A stretch of 64,000 nt of DNA from the NCBI GenBank assembly GCA_963792705.1, contig CAWBXD010000013.1, positions 558,001-622,000 on the forward strand. The letters are read 5' to 3'. Both the position numbers and the translations under genes were made by a program. Of this stretch, positions 52,043 to 60,209 are shown one piece after another (the first letter of the stretch is position 1; each line of letters opens with the position of its first letter). The notes below the pieces were generated by a model. It saw nothing but the letters and a program-made list of their open reading frames with translations, did not search any database and was not told where the DNA came from. The stretch comes from JBBQVS01 sp963792705. GTDB lineage: Bacteria; Chloroflexota; Ktedonobacteria; Ktedonobacterales; Ktedonobacteraceae.

Positions 52043-52843
52043 ATGTTACCAAGTTCCTGGACGGGGACGACGACGTTTCAGCTACCCTTTGGCTTGAACG
52101 TTAGTGTGTATGTTGTTGTATGGATTATTGTTATTGCCGCACTCTTCTTTATCTGGCGACGTGGGCGCGCACTCGGTTTTGTACGTTGGACCACACAGGA
52201 TATTCTGATTGTCGCAATGTTGGGCGTGTTACTTGAGGTCTACGATAACCTGATTGGCGACCAATTTATTACTCCGCTCATCAACCTCATTCCGTTTGGA
52301 CACGCTTTTGCTCTTAACGACTTGCCCTATATGTTTCTGCTCATGGTAGGTATCGCAATGGTACGTAAGCCAGGGGTAGCAACGGCGATGGTGTTTATCA
52401 ACTTCCTGTTGATGCAACTCTTTTATAGTGGAAATGGCCTTAATCCTTTAGAATGGCCTTATGGGCTTTTGCAAGGTGTTTTTGTTGACCTCTACTTCGT
52501 CTTGCGTGGCAATCGTGTCTTCGCGCACGGTGGCCCACAGGTCCTTATCGACGGCTTCTTTATGGGTGCGTTACGTGCCTTCCCTGCTGTAACGTTTCAA
52601 TCCGCCATTATGAGTCCTCTGCTTTCGGGTGAGACAAAGACTGTCGCGTACATTCTGCTCTACACGGTTTTCAACTTGCTTGGCAATGGTATTGAGGCCG
52701 CGATTTCGGCACCGCTCGCCATTCGTATCGCGCAGTCGGTCAATCCCTCGGCACGCCGAACCGCTCCTATTATTGGACGTGATGAGCCTGTTACAGGAGC
52801 ACGCGTTGTGCCTGAACCTGCAAATGAAGGGAGAGCTTCATGA
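52043..52843 (+). CDS. ECF transporter S component, YkoE-like
   Basis: Substrate-binding membrane subunit of an ECF importer. 266 residues, about seven membrane segments. WTTQDILIVAMLGVLLEVYDNL, MVRKPGVATAMVFINFLLMQLFYSGNG and YGLLQGVFVDLYFVL match the YkoE layout (R-K-P-G and QG-x-x-x-E/D signatures), so a thiamine precursor is a possible ligand, but no thiamine riboswitch is seen. The last ~25 residues are hydrophilic. First gene of a four-gene operon with overlapping or nearly overlapping junctions. Confidence 0.78.
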   Translation: MLPSSWTGTTTFQLPFGLNVSVYVVVWIIVIAALFFIWRRGRALGFVRWTTQDILIVAMLGVLLEVYDNLIGDQFITPLINLIPFGHAFALNDLPYMFLLMVGIAMVRKPGVATAMVFINFLLMQLFYSGNGLNPLEWPYGLLQGVFVDLYFVLRGNRVFAHGGPQVLIDGFFMGALRAFPAVTFQSAIMSPLLSGETKTVAYILLYTVFNLLGNGIEAAISAPLAIRIAQSVNPSARRTAPIIGRDEPVTGARVVPEPANEGRAS

Positions 52844-53124
52844 ACCTGAGATTACTTGGCATTATTGGTGCAGTGTTTACTGTTTTATTAGCTGCTGATG
52901 GCATTTATATGCTTGTGAGCAGCTATAACAAAGGTGAGACGCAGGGCACCTTGAACCTACCCGATGGCACAACGGTGCTTATCGCGGCAGGCATTTTACT
53001 CATCGCCACGATTATCGCGTTCGTTATGTCTGCACGTGCCAATGCATCTGGAATTGTACCAACTCCTGTTGCACCAGAGGTGGAGACAACATCCGATGTA
53101 CAACGTACTGAAACCATAGGATAA
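52840..53124 (+). CDS. Small two-helix membrane protein in the ECF operon
   Basis: 94 residues with two membrane segments (about 4-27 and 45-66) and a soluble Pro/Glu-rich tail. Unrecognised. Its ATG overlaps the S component stop (ATGA), so it is made together with it, and it may be an accessory subunit of the transporter. Small extra membrane proteins at this position are not part of the standard ECF set. Confidence 0.72.
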   Translation: MNLRLLGIIGAVFTVLLAADGIYMLVSSYNKGETQGTLNLPDGTTVLIAAGILLIATIIAFVMSARANASGIVPTPVAPEVETTSDVQRTETIG

Positions 53125-53132
53125 AGGGTAGT

Positions 53133-54872
53133 ATGCCAGATCTACGCATAGATCATTTGTCCTTCGCATATCAGGATACCTCTGGCTCTGTGCTAAGAGA
53201 CATCAATCTGACAATTCCTAGTGGGCAATTTGTGCTACTGGCAGGGCCATCAGGGTGCGGGAAATCAACGCTCGCACTCGCCCTTGCCGGACTCATCCCC
53301 ACACGTATTGCAGGTGATATGGAAGGTGATATTTATCTGGACGAGAAACGCATAGGTGGTATGGAGATCAACGAGGTCTCACAATATATCGGTATGGTCT
53401 TTCAAAATCCAGATAACCAGTTAATTCAAATTGATGTCGAGTCCGAAGTTGCCTTTGGTCCAGAAAATCTTGCGCTTCCCCACGATGAGATCGCCCACCG
53501 TGTGCAACAAGCACTTGAATATACACGCATGGAACACCTTGCGCTGCAAGAGATTTTCGCCCTTTCGGGTGGGCAAAAGCAGCGTGTTGCGATATCCGCT
53601 ACGCTAGCTATGCGTCCAATGGTGCTGGTGCTGGATGAGCCTACATCGGACCTGGACCCGGTGGGGACGCAAGAAGTACTGAGCGTTCTGCGTACTCTCA
53701 ACAAGCAGTATGGTATGACTATTGTGCTGATAGAGCATAAGGTTGACGAGGTTATCTCCTGGGTTGACCGTGTACTGCTGATGGACGCGGGCAGTGTTGT
53801 GGTAGATGCTCCACCACGCAATGCTTTTACTGATATTCCATTATGGGACAATCTGGGCGTTTCGGTCCCACAAATAGTGCGGCTTGCCAGGGCTATTCCT
53901 GACGTGTTTCATGGTGAGACACCGCTTTCTGTTGATGAAGCTTATGATGCACTTTCCAGTACACCTTTAGCGGAGTCCTTGCGCCAACGTAATCGTGCGA
54001 TACAACATATGGATGCGCTGACACTGAATTTCGTCGCGCCAGAGCAATATGCTGTATCCTGGGAAAATGTTGCTCTGTCATTTGGGTCCAAGCAGGTGCT
54101 CAAGGATATCAACCTCAATGTCTCGCTAGAAGAGTGGGTCGCGATTATTGGTCCCAATGGGTCGGGTAAAACGTCGATGGCATCGCTGGCGATGGGCTTT
54201 CAGGCACCGACGAGTGGAAGTGTGCGCCATAGGGGTAAAGCTGTGGAGGCTGGTAGCATTTCGCGGCAAGCAGAGAAGATGGCCTATCTGTTTCAGGCAG
54301 CCGATACCATGCTGTTTAGTCCAACGGTGGAGCGCGAATTCCTGTTTGGGGCAAATAATAGACGCAAGCGTAAAGATGCGCTGCTGTATACGGTTGATGA
54401 ACTACTCAAGATGGTGGACCTGGAGGCACATCGCCAGAGCAATCCGTTTCAGTTGAGTCATGGACAGCGCAAACGCTTAGCGATTGGAGTATTGCTCGCA
54501 CGATATCCAGAGGTACTCATTCTCGATGAGCCGACAACAGGTCAGGACGAGGGACATGCACGAGCTTTTCTGCAATTCCTTGAGCAGCTCCGTCAACACC
54601 ACAAATTCACGTACATCATGATTTCGCATGATATGCAAGCCGTAGCACAGTATGCAAGCCGTGTTATTGTGTTACACGAGGGGCGTGTTGCCCTTGATGG
54701 ACCACCGGAACAGGTCTTCGCGCATGTAGACCAGTTGGCTGCAAGCAATATTCTTCCTCCACCTATTGCATTGCTTCATGCTCGTTTGTGTAATGGTGAG
54801 GCTGAGCGTGTAGCCCTGGATGTGCCAAGCTTTTTACGTGCGTTAGAGCCAGTTGTGGAGGTGTTACGGTGA
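53133..54872 (+). CDS. ECF transporter ATPase with two ABC domains (YkoD/CbiO-like)
   Basis: 579 residues, a fused pair of ABC ATPases driving the ECF transporter. First domain: Walker A GPSGCGKST at 38-46, signature LSGGQKQR, Walker B VLVLDEPTSDLDP. Second: GPNGSGKT near 340, a non-standard signature LSHGQRKR, and VLILDEPTTGQDEG. A Q-loop FQNPDNQLIQ in the first domain is typical of CbiO-type ATPases. The fusion is that of YkoD. The stop overlaps the T component start by four bases. Confidence 0.9.
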   Translation: MPDLRIDHLSFAYQDTSGSVLRDINLTIPSGQFVLLAGPSGCGKSTLALALAGLIPTRIAGDMEGDIYLDEKRIGGMEINEVSQYIGMVFQNPDNQLIQIDVESEVAFGPENLALPHDEIAHRVQQALEYTRMEHLALQEIFALSGGQKQRVAISATLAMRPMVLVLDEPTSDLDPVGTQEVLSVLRTLNKQYGMTIVLIEHKVDEVISWVDRVLLMDAGSVVVDAPPRNAFTDIPLWDNLGVSVPQIVRLARAIPDVFHGETPLSVDEAYDALSSTPLAESLRQRNRAIQHMDALTLNFVAPEQYAVSWENVALSFGSKQVLKDINLNVSLEEWVAIIGPNGSGKTSMASLAMGFQAPTSGSVRHRGKAVEAGSISRQAEKMAYLFQAADTMLFSPTVEREFLFGANNRRKRKDALLYTVDELLKMVDLEAHRQSNPFQLSHGQRKRLAIGVLLARYPEVLILDEPTTGQDEGHARAFLQFLEQLRQHHKFTYIMISHDMQAVAQYASRVIVLHEGRVALDGPPEQVFAHVDQLAASNILPPPIALLHARLCNGEAERVALDVPSFLRALEPVVEVLR

Positions 54873-55837
54873 TCGGTATACAGCAGTTCTTTCTGCATAA
54901 CCTTGTGGGGCGTACCATTCTCGGCTATCTACTGATGTTTGTTGTGCCACTCATTCTGCCTGTCGTATTTGTTCGGCTAGTTGGTATACAAGGCTTGCGT
55001 AACCTGTTCTCATACGAACCAAAGGCCTCACTTATTCATCGGCTGGACCCGCGCTTGAAGATACTCTATCCCTTTATCATCACGACATTGAGCGTGTTTC
55101 TGAACTGGAATTTTGTGTTTTTGTTACTGCTTTTCACCATTGTACCCTGGGTATTGCTTCGCACATCGGCCCAACGTGGGCGCGTGGTGATTACGATGGT
55201 GTTGACACCTGCCATTGGTTTGATCTGGTCGCAGGGACTATTCTATACGCAGGGCACACCACATCTCATCTTTCCATTTCCACCGACGATCAGTTGGTTT
55301 GGTTCGCCAGGTCTATCTTCGTCGGGCATGTTATACGGTGCGGAACAGGCCGGACGTGTGATTGTGGCGGCTTCGGCATCGTTCATTTTGTTGTTCACCA
55401 CCAAGACTTCCGAAATCATCTGGGCCTTTTACAAGTTTCGTATGCCTGCCGCAGTTGGGCTGGCATTTACGGCTGCGCTACGCTTTGTGCCGCAGTTAGC
55501 CGAGCGTATGACCGTGTTATTACAAGCTATGCAGGTACGTGGTTATGACTTGACGGTGCCACGCTGGTGGCAAATCCGCGAATGGCCGGGCTATATCGGA
55601 CGCGTGTTCGCATGTATTCCGATTGTGACGGTGCCTTTGCTCATCGACTCGTTGCGCTCGACCTCGGTCATGGCAATGGTTGCCGATGCGCGTGCCTTTG
55701 GCTCACGACCAGAGAGAACGGTGTTACGAGAGCACCAAAGGACAACTGCAGACGTTATTGCTGCCGCTGCATTGATCAGTTTAATTATTATTGTTGTGTT
55801 GCTGGTAGTATTGCATATTGGAAACCGTCAAGTCTAA
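54869..55837 (+). CDS. ECF transporter T component (EcfT/CbiQ-like)
   Basis: 322 residues, five to six membrane segments. The coupling motifs of EcfT, MQVRGYDL and ADARAFGSRPERT, are present in the C-terminal half. The N-terminal ~50 residues, with a membrane segment, are an extra. It starts inside the ATPase stop, so it is cotranslated. With the S component, small membrane protein and double ATPase it completes a full importer. Confidence 0.88.
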   Translation: MIGIQQFFLHNLVGRTILGYLLMFVVPLILPVVFVRLVGIQGLRNLFSYEPKASLIHRLDPRLKILYPFIITTLSVFLNWNFVFLLLLFTIVPWVLLRTSAQRGRVVITMVLTPAIGLIWSQGLFYTQGTPHLIFPFPPTISWFGSPGLSSSGMLYGAEQAGRVIVAASASFILLFTTKTSEIIWAFYKFRMPAAVGLAFTAALRFVPQLAERMTVLLQAMQVRGYDLTVPRWWQIREWPGYIGRVFACIPIVTVPLLIDSLRSTSVMAMVADARAFGSRPERTVLREHQRTTADVIAAAALISLIIIVVLLVVLHIGNRQV

Positions 55838-55850
55838 CGGTTCAAGCGTG

Positions 55851-56396
55851 TCACATTGCTTTGATGGTGTATTTGCGAACGGCGGGTCGCTTATCGGTGA
55901 CGTATGACACATCCGTTGGTTGCCTATTCACCTTCATAGGGAAGAGCGATATCTTACTTTCCGGCAGTGCCGCATGTTTTCTTTGCAGTCCCTCTAGCTC
56001 TGCGGCAAGTGTGGCGATCTCGCCGAGGATAGCTATTTGTCGCTCGACATCACTGGCATGTTCACGGAGTTCTTGTAGTTGTGTGGTTAGAGAGTGAAAT
56101 TGTTCGTGCCACCATGTGGGCAGTGCCAGTTCGTTGTGCAATACGAGTATGTGGTTATTTTCCTCAACAACGGGCACTATGTTCTCTGCTACCTTTGCTT
56201 CAGCCTGTTGTGGGACAGGTGCAGAAACTACGTTCGCTTCAATAGGTGATGCTGTGGTAGTAGTAGTATGCTGTTCTGGTTTCGGTGCGACAGCAGGTAC
56301 TACCACTACATTTTTCTCTCTCTGTACAAGAAAAATAGCGGCGGCTATAACGAGTATGCCAAGTGCGATGATGCCTCCGGCGAGCAATTGTGCCAT
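55851..56396 (-). CDS. Hypothetical membrane-anchored coiled-coil protein
   Basis: 181 residues. N-terminal membrane segment (LLAGGIIALGILVIAAAIFLV), a Thr/Ala/Pro-rich disordered linker, a coiled coil (TQLQELREHASDVERQIAILGEIATLAAELEGLQRKHAALP) and a basic tail. Unrecognised. It is convergent with the transporter operon 13 bases away, without a visible terminator between them. Confidence 0.65.
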   Translation of the reverse strand: MAQLLAGGIIALGILVIAAAIFLVQREKNVVVVPAVAPKPEQHTTTTTASPIEANVVSAPVPQQAEAKVAENIVPVVEENNHILVLHNELALPTWWHEQFHSLTTQLQELREHASDVERQIAILGEIATLAAELEGLQRKHAALPESKISLFPMKVNRQPTDVSYVTDKRPAVRKYTIKAM

Positions 56397-56634
56397 ATTT
56401 TTGTATACTCCTTCTTCCTTCTATATTAGCATACGTTTTAACAAGCAGGGGGTAACAAAGAGTATAGATGAACGTAGTCTATTCTAACTAGCTCCTATTT
56501 TTTCATCGCCTTTTCATAATTACTCATTTTTAACGATGTGCTTTTTCCAGTAAGCGAGTAGACTTAGAGATATATTGAAAATAGATAATGCATATATTCT
56601 AGTTTGTCTTTTTGCTGTTGAAAGGAGTTCCTCT

Positions 56635-56910
56635 ATGTCCTCAAGTGCAGCAGCGTGGGAACATTCACATAATACTTCTACAGTACGGACCGCTACAAGC
56701 GAGCACACGCGCCAGGAGGCGCACACATTATGGCAACGCGTTGAGGGTGTGTTGGCAAATGCGCGAGAGCAGCGTGTTGCCTATCTCCTCTTTCATTGCG
56801 GCCTTACTCCTCAAGAAATCGTGCAACGTTGCACACGAGAGTTTCCTGAGATACAAGAAGTGCTTTCACTGCGCTATATCATCATGAAAAAGTTAGTTCA
56901 CGTCGTGTGA
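56635..56910 (+). CDS. Small HTH protein resembling sigma region 4
   Basis: 91 residues from the ATG at 56635 (AAAGGAG upstream; frame opens at 56575). After a short N-terminus, REQRVAYLLFHCGLTPQEIVQRCTREFPEIQEVLSLRYIIMKKL is laid out like sigma-70 region 4 helix-turn-helix. It has no region 2, so it is not a whole sigma factor. Comparable small proteins occur in Ktedonobacteria, from memory. Next gene begins 92 bases on. Confidence 0.7.
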   Translation: MSSSAAAWEHSHNTSTVRTATSEHTRQEAHTLWQRVEGVLANAREQRVAYLLFHCGLTPQEIVQRCTREFPEIQEVLSLRYIIMKKLVHVV

Positions 56911-57002
56911 TAGAGAGTGTGAGTTATCACGCTCACGAATGTTGTAACATACACACATACTCTGGTATTGTACATCATTTACAAGCTAGGAGAGCAACGT
57001 GT

Positions 57003-58751
57003 ATGGGCATGACCAACGATGGCCTGTCCCGCTGGGAGGCCGACACCTCTGGTAATCCACTTCTTGAAACGACGGTTGGCGATTTTTTTGATCGGCGTGC
57101 GACAGAACTTGCTACGAAAGAGGCTCTGGTCTATTCCTGCTATCCAGAGTTTGGCGATATGTTTAACCTACGCTGGACCTATGCGGAGTATCAACGGCGT
57201 GCTACTGCGGTTGCACGAGGTCTACTCGCGCTGGGTTTTCAAAAAGGTGAGCATATCGCGGTCTGGGCTGGCAATCTTCCCGAATGGCCTCTTTTACAAA
57301 TGGCGGCGGCAAAAGCTGGTTTAGTGCTTGTCACGATTAATCCGGCGTATCGCAGTGCAGAGCTTGCGTATGTGTTGCGGCAGGGCGATGTTGTGGCTCT
57401 CTTCTATATGGCGCAGGTGCGCGACCATAACTGTCTTGAGACAGTCAATGCGCTAACAACCCCTGGTTCTAGCGATGGTGCGGTGACAAGTGAGCAACTT
57501 CCTAGGTTGCGCTATACCTGTCTGCTTGGTGCGTCACCCTTTACCAATGATGCGCAGCAACACAAGTGGCACCCGGCTCTGTTCGACGAAATGATGGCAC
57601 AAGGCGAGCAGGTGAGCATGGAGACGCTTCAGGTGCGACAATCATCAGTACAACCACATGATGCCGCGATGATTCAATACACCTCTGGCACGACTGGCTT
57701 TCCTAAAGGAGCTATGCTAACGCATCGTGGCGTTGTCAATAATGCAGCATTGTTTATGGACCGTTGGGGCATAGGGCCAGACGAAAAAAGTTGTACCGCA
57801 ATGCCCTTTTTTCATGTAGGTGGATGTGTACTCGCTGTCCTTGGTGCCGTTTATACTGGCGCAACATTGCATCCCATGCTTGCCTTTGACGCGCTCAAGA
57901 CACTACAAATTATCAACGCTGAGCATTGTACTACGATGGGGGCAGTGCCAACGATGCTGATGGCAATTCTGCAACATCCCGATTTCGCACGTTATGATCT
58001 TTCCTCGATGCGTACCGTTGTGAGTGGTGCTGCTTCCGTACCTGTGTATTTGATGGAGCAGGTGAAAGAGCGAATAGGAGCAAACGTTGCTATCGTGTTT
58101 GGACAAACTGAGGCAAGTGCAGCGATCACGTTGACCTTACCAGATGACTCGTTCGAGCTAAAATCAGCAACCGTTGGTCTGCCCTTGCAGCATGTCGAAG
58201 TCAAGATCATTAACCCGGTGACGGGACAGGTTGTGCCATGTGGGGAGCGTGGCGAGTTATGTTGTCGCGGCTTCCTGGTGATGCATGGCTATTACAACAT
58301 GGCAGAAAAGACGGCAGAGGCTATTGATGGTGAGAATTGGCTGCATACAGGCGACCTTGCCACAATGAATGCACAGGGCTATATCAATATTGTTGGTCGT
58401 CTCAAAGAGATGGTCATTCGGGGCGGCGAAAATATTTTCCCACGCGAGGTCGAAGAATTCCTGATACGTCATCCTAAGATAGCGGACGCACAGGTTCTCG
58501 GTGTGCCTGATGCTTTCTTTGGCGAGGAACTGCTCGCTGTGATACGTCTGAAGACAGGTGAGCAACTGACAGGGGACGAATTGCGAACCTACTGTAAGCA
58601 ACACATTAGCCATCAAAAGGTTCCGCGCTACTTCCAATTCGTCGAGAACTACCCAATGACTGCTAGTGGCAAAGTACAGAAGTTCATCTTGCGTAAGCAA
58701 GCAGTCGAGGGATTAGGCTTACAGGATGTGGAAAAGACGCGAACAGCGTAG
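57003..58751 (+). CDS. Fatty-acyl-CoA synthetase (AMP-binding family)
   Basis: Activates fatty acids to acyl-CoA through an acyl-AMP. 582 residues from the ATG at 57003 (AGGAG upstream; frame opens at 56907). AMP motif YTSGTTGFPKGAML near residue 226, then FGQTEASA, the GENWLHTGDLATMN motif and RLKEMVIRGGENIFPREVEEFL; the catalytic Lys is in SGKVQK near the end. The sequence resembles medium/long-chain acyl-CoA ligases. Chain length not predictable. It ends in a 68-bp palindrome. Confidence 0.92.
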   Translation: MGMTNDGLSRWEADTSGNPLLETTVGDFFDRRATELATKEALVYSCYPEFGDMFNLRWTYAEYQRRATAVARGLLALGFQKGEHIAVWAGNLPEWPLLQMAAAKAGLVLVTINPAYRSAELAYVLRQGDVVALFYMAQVRDHNCLETVNALTTPGSSDGAVTSEQLPRLRYTCLLGASPFTNDAQQHKWHPALFDEMMAQGEQVSMETLQVRQSSVQPHDAAMIQYTSGTTGFPKGAMLTHRGVVNNAALFMDRWGIGPDEKSCTAMPFFHVGGCVLAVLGAVYTGATLHPMLAFDALKTLQIINAEHCTTMGAVPTMLMAILQHPDFARYDLSSMRTVVSGAASVPVYLMEQVKERIGANVAIVFGQTEASAAITLTLPDDSFELKSATVGLPLQHVEVKIINPVTGQVVPCGERGELCCRGFLVMHGYYNMAEKTAEAIDGENWLHTGDLATMNAQGYINIVGRLKEMVIRGGENIFPREVEEFLIRHPKIADAQVLGVPDAFFGEELLAVIRLKTGEQLTGDELRTYCKQHISHQKVPRYFQFVENYPMTASGKVQKFILRKQAVEGLGLQDVEKTRTA

Positions 58752-58762
58752 AGTGTTACAAT

Positions 58763-58830
58763 TAGTAAGATGAAAAAGCAAGTGCTGCAATCGCCTTGGC
58801 GATTGCAGCACTTGCTTTTTCATCTTACTA
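58763..58830. terminator. 68-bp near-perfect palindrome, bidirectional terminator
   Basis: 33-bp perfect stem (58763-58795 with 58798-58830) and a 2-base loop, longest in the window, between two convergent genes. Confidence 0.88.
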
Positions 58831-58833
58831 GAG

Positions 58834-59907
58834 TTACGAAATTTTGTCGGGAGGGGTGAGGCTACCAGCCTTGATCTGACTAGCGAAATCTGTAACTTTG
58901 GCACCGACATCGCTGGGTAGGCTGGAGATGACTGGTGCATAGCCAACACCGTCGTGTGCTAGATCGAAGAGGGGTGGATTGTTCGTGAAACTTCCATCCT
59001 CAGCATTTTTGATGGTGTCGTACACAGCGGTATCGACACGTTTAAGCGCGCTAGTGATGACGCTTGGGTAGAGCGAACCCTGGTCGGCATCAACACCAAT
59101 GCCGTAGACACCTCTTGAGTTGGCGGCATCAAGTGAGCCAACACCACAGCCACCAGCCACTTGGAAGATGATATCAGCTTGATGCTGACTGATCTGGCTG
59201 TTGGCGATGTCTTTACATTTCGCGGTTGCGCTAAAGTCTTGTGAGAAGTTCACTACGACATTCACTGCTGGGTCAACCTTTTGCGCGCAGTACTTATAGC
59301 CAGCGATATAATGGTCAACGGGTGGAATGTCGAGACCACCAACGGCGGCAATAGTGCTTTTTCCTAGCAGTTTTGAAATCTTCGCTTTCCCGTCTAGCTC
59401 CATTTGTCCAGCAGCAGCACCAACGAGACATCCGGCGTCTTGCTCCTTAAAGAAGAGTGGCGCGACATTAGGCAAGGTATCACAATTGCCCTTGGCGTCG
59501 GTGGCACAGCCATCGATGATGCCAAACTTTTTGCTTGGGAACCGCTTGGCAACACTATCGAGCGGCTGTTGCATCAAGAAACCAACGGCTAATACAACGT
59601 CGGCAACCTGGGCTGCTTGCGTTAAGTTGGTCACATAGTCGTTCTGTGAAACGGTCTGAATGACTCTTTCCTTAAAGCCATACTGAGCCTCAGCTTTCTG
59701 GTAGCCGACGTAGGCGAGGTGGTTAAAGCCGTTGTCATTCAAGCCACCGATGTCTGTGACGAGAGCCACTTTTAATGAGGATTTTGTTGTTGTTGTTGCT
59801 GTTCCACTACCACCGCTACCACCTGTCGTGGTGGTACTGCTACCACAAGCCACAAGGAAGAGGGAGAATAGGGCGAGGAGTGATGCGACTTTCATAAGAG
59901 TCCGCAT
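58834..59907 (-). CDS. BMP family lipoprotein, ABC substrate-binding protein
   Basis: Outer-face, membrane-anchored binding protein, probably for nucleosides, as in the PnrA/BmpA family. 357 residues: signal with lipobox LVAC (Cys21), a Thr/Gly/Ser linker, then KVALVTDIGGLNDNGFNHLAYVGYQKAEAQYG, the family opening, and DIIFQVAGGCGVGSLDAA and VYGIGVDADQG. No transporter ATPase or permease gene is in the window, so the partner lies elsewhere. ATG at 59907 with AAAGGA upstream. A structured leader precedes it. Confidence 0.9.
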   Translation of the reverse strand: MRTLMKVASLLALFSLFLVACGSSTTTTGGSGGSGTATTTTKSSLKVALVTDIGGLNDNGFNHLAYVGYQKAEAQYGFKERVIQTVSQNDYVTNLTQAAQVADVVLAVGFLMQQPLDSVAKRFPSKKFGIIDGCATDAKGNCDTLPNVAPLFFKEQDAGCLVGAAAGQMELDGKAKISKLLGKSTIAAVGGLDIPPVDHYIAGYKYCAQKVDPAVNVVVNFSQDFSATAKCKDIANSQISQHQADIIFQVAGGCGVGSLDAANSRGVYGIGVDADQGSLYPSVITSALKRVDTAVYDTIKNAEDGSFTNNPPLFDLAHDGVGYAPVISSLPSDVGAKVTDFASQIKAGSLTPPDKIS

Positions 59908-59958
59908 AAGAGCTAGGTCCTTTCTTCTCTATCAGAAGAGAATAAAACGGGTAAATAT

Positions 59959-60046
59959 GCATTAGTATTTCATAGAAACGCATCGTAGAGGACTACCCAC
60001 AAATAAGCCTTTGGCTGGTGAGATTCTTCCTCTACGATGCTAATGC
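59959..60046 (-). ncRNA. Candidate structured leader RNA of the lipoprotein gene
   Basis: In the minus-strand leader, GCATTAG...CTAATGC (outer 7 bp), then a perfect 13-bp stem GCATCGTAGAGGA/TCCTCTACGATGC, enclose CTCAC...GTGGG (5 bp with a G-U) and a small AGCC-AAA-GGCT hairpin. The nested, multi-stem form is unlike a simple terminator and lacks a T run. It ends about 52 bases before the ATG. It does not show the purine riboswitch core. A new cis-regulatory RNA is possible; this is inference. Confidence 0.5.
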
Positions 60047-60084
60047 ATGCTGTTTGGCTTCACTTTACTCTGGCGAGATGTTGT

Positions 60085-60113
60085 GAAATACCTTTTCATT
60101 AGACATACGTCAA
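60085..60113 (-). promoter_or_regulatory. Possible promoter of the lipoprotein gene
   Basis: On the minus strand, TTGACG (60113-60108), 17 bases, TATTTC (60090-60085); a transcript would start near 60078 and include the structured leader. Confidence 0.55.
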
Positions 60114-60128
60114 AAGATGAGCAAATCT

Positions 60129-60200
60129 CACAACAGAAAAGCTGAAGAGGTAGGGTTAGCACATTGTTGCCAACCCTATCTCTTCAGCTTTTTTGTTGTG
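60129..60200 (-). terminator. Long-stem terminator after the NYN gene
   Basis: 29-bp stem (60129-60157 with 60172-60200) with two G-U-type mismatches, just past the NYN gene stop. Confidence 0.75.
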
Positions 60201-60209
60201 TAAAAACTA

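Noticed and set aside
55567..56097. 176-codon plus-strand ORF across the T component end and the coiled-coil gene
   Set aside because: It lies in another frame of ykoC-like coding sequence and antisense to the next gene.
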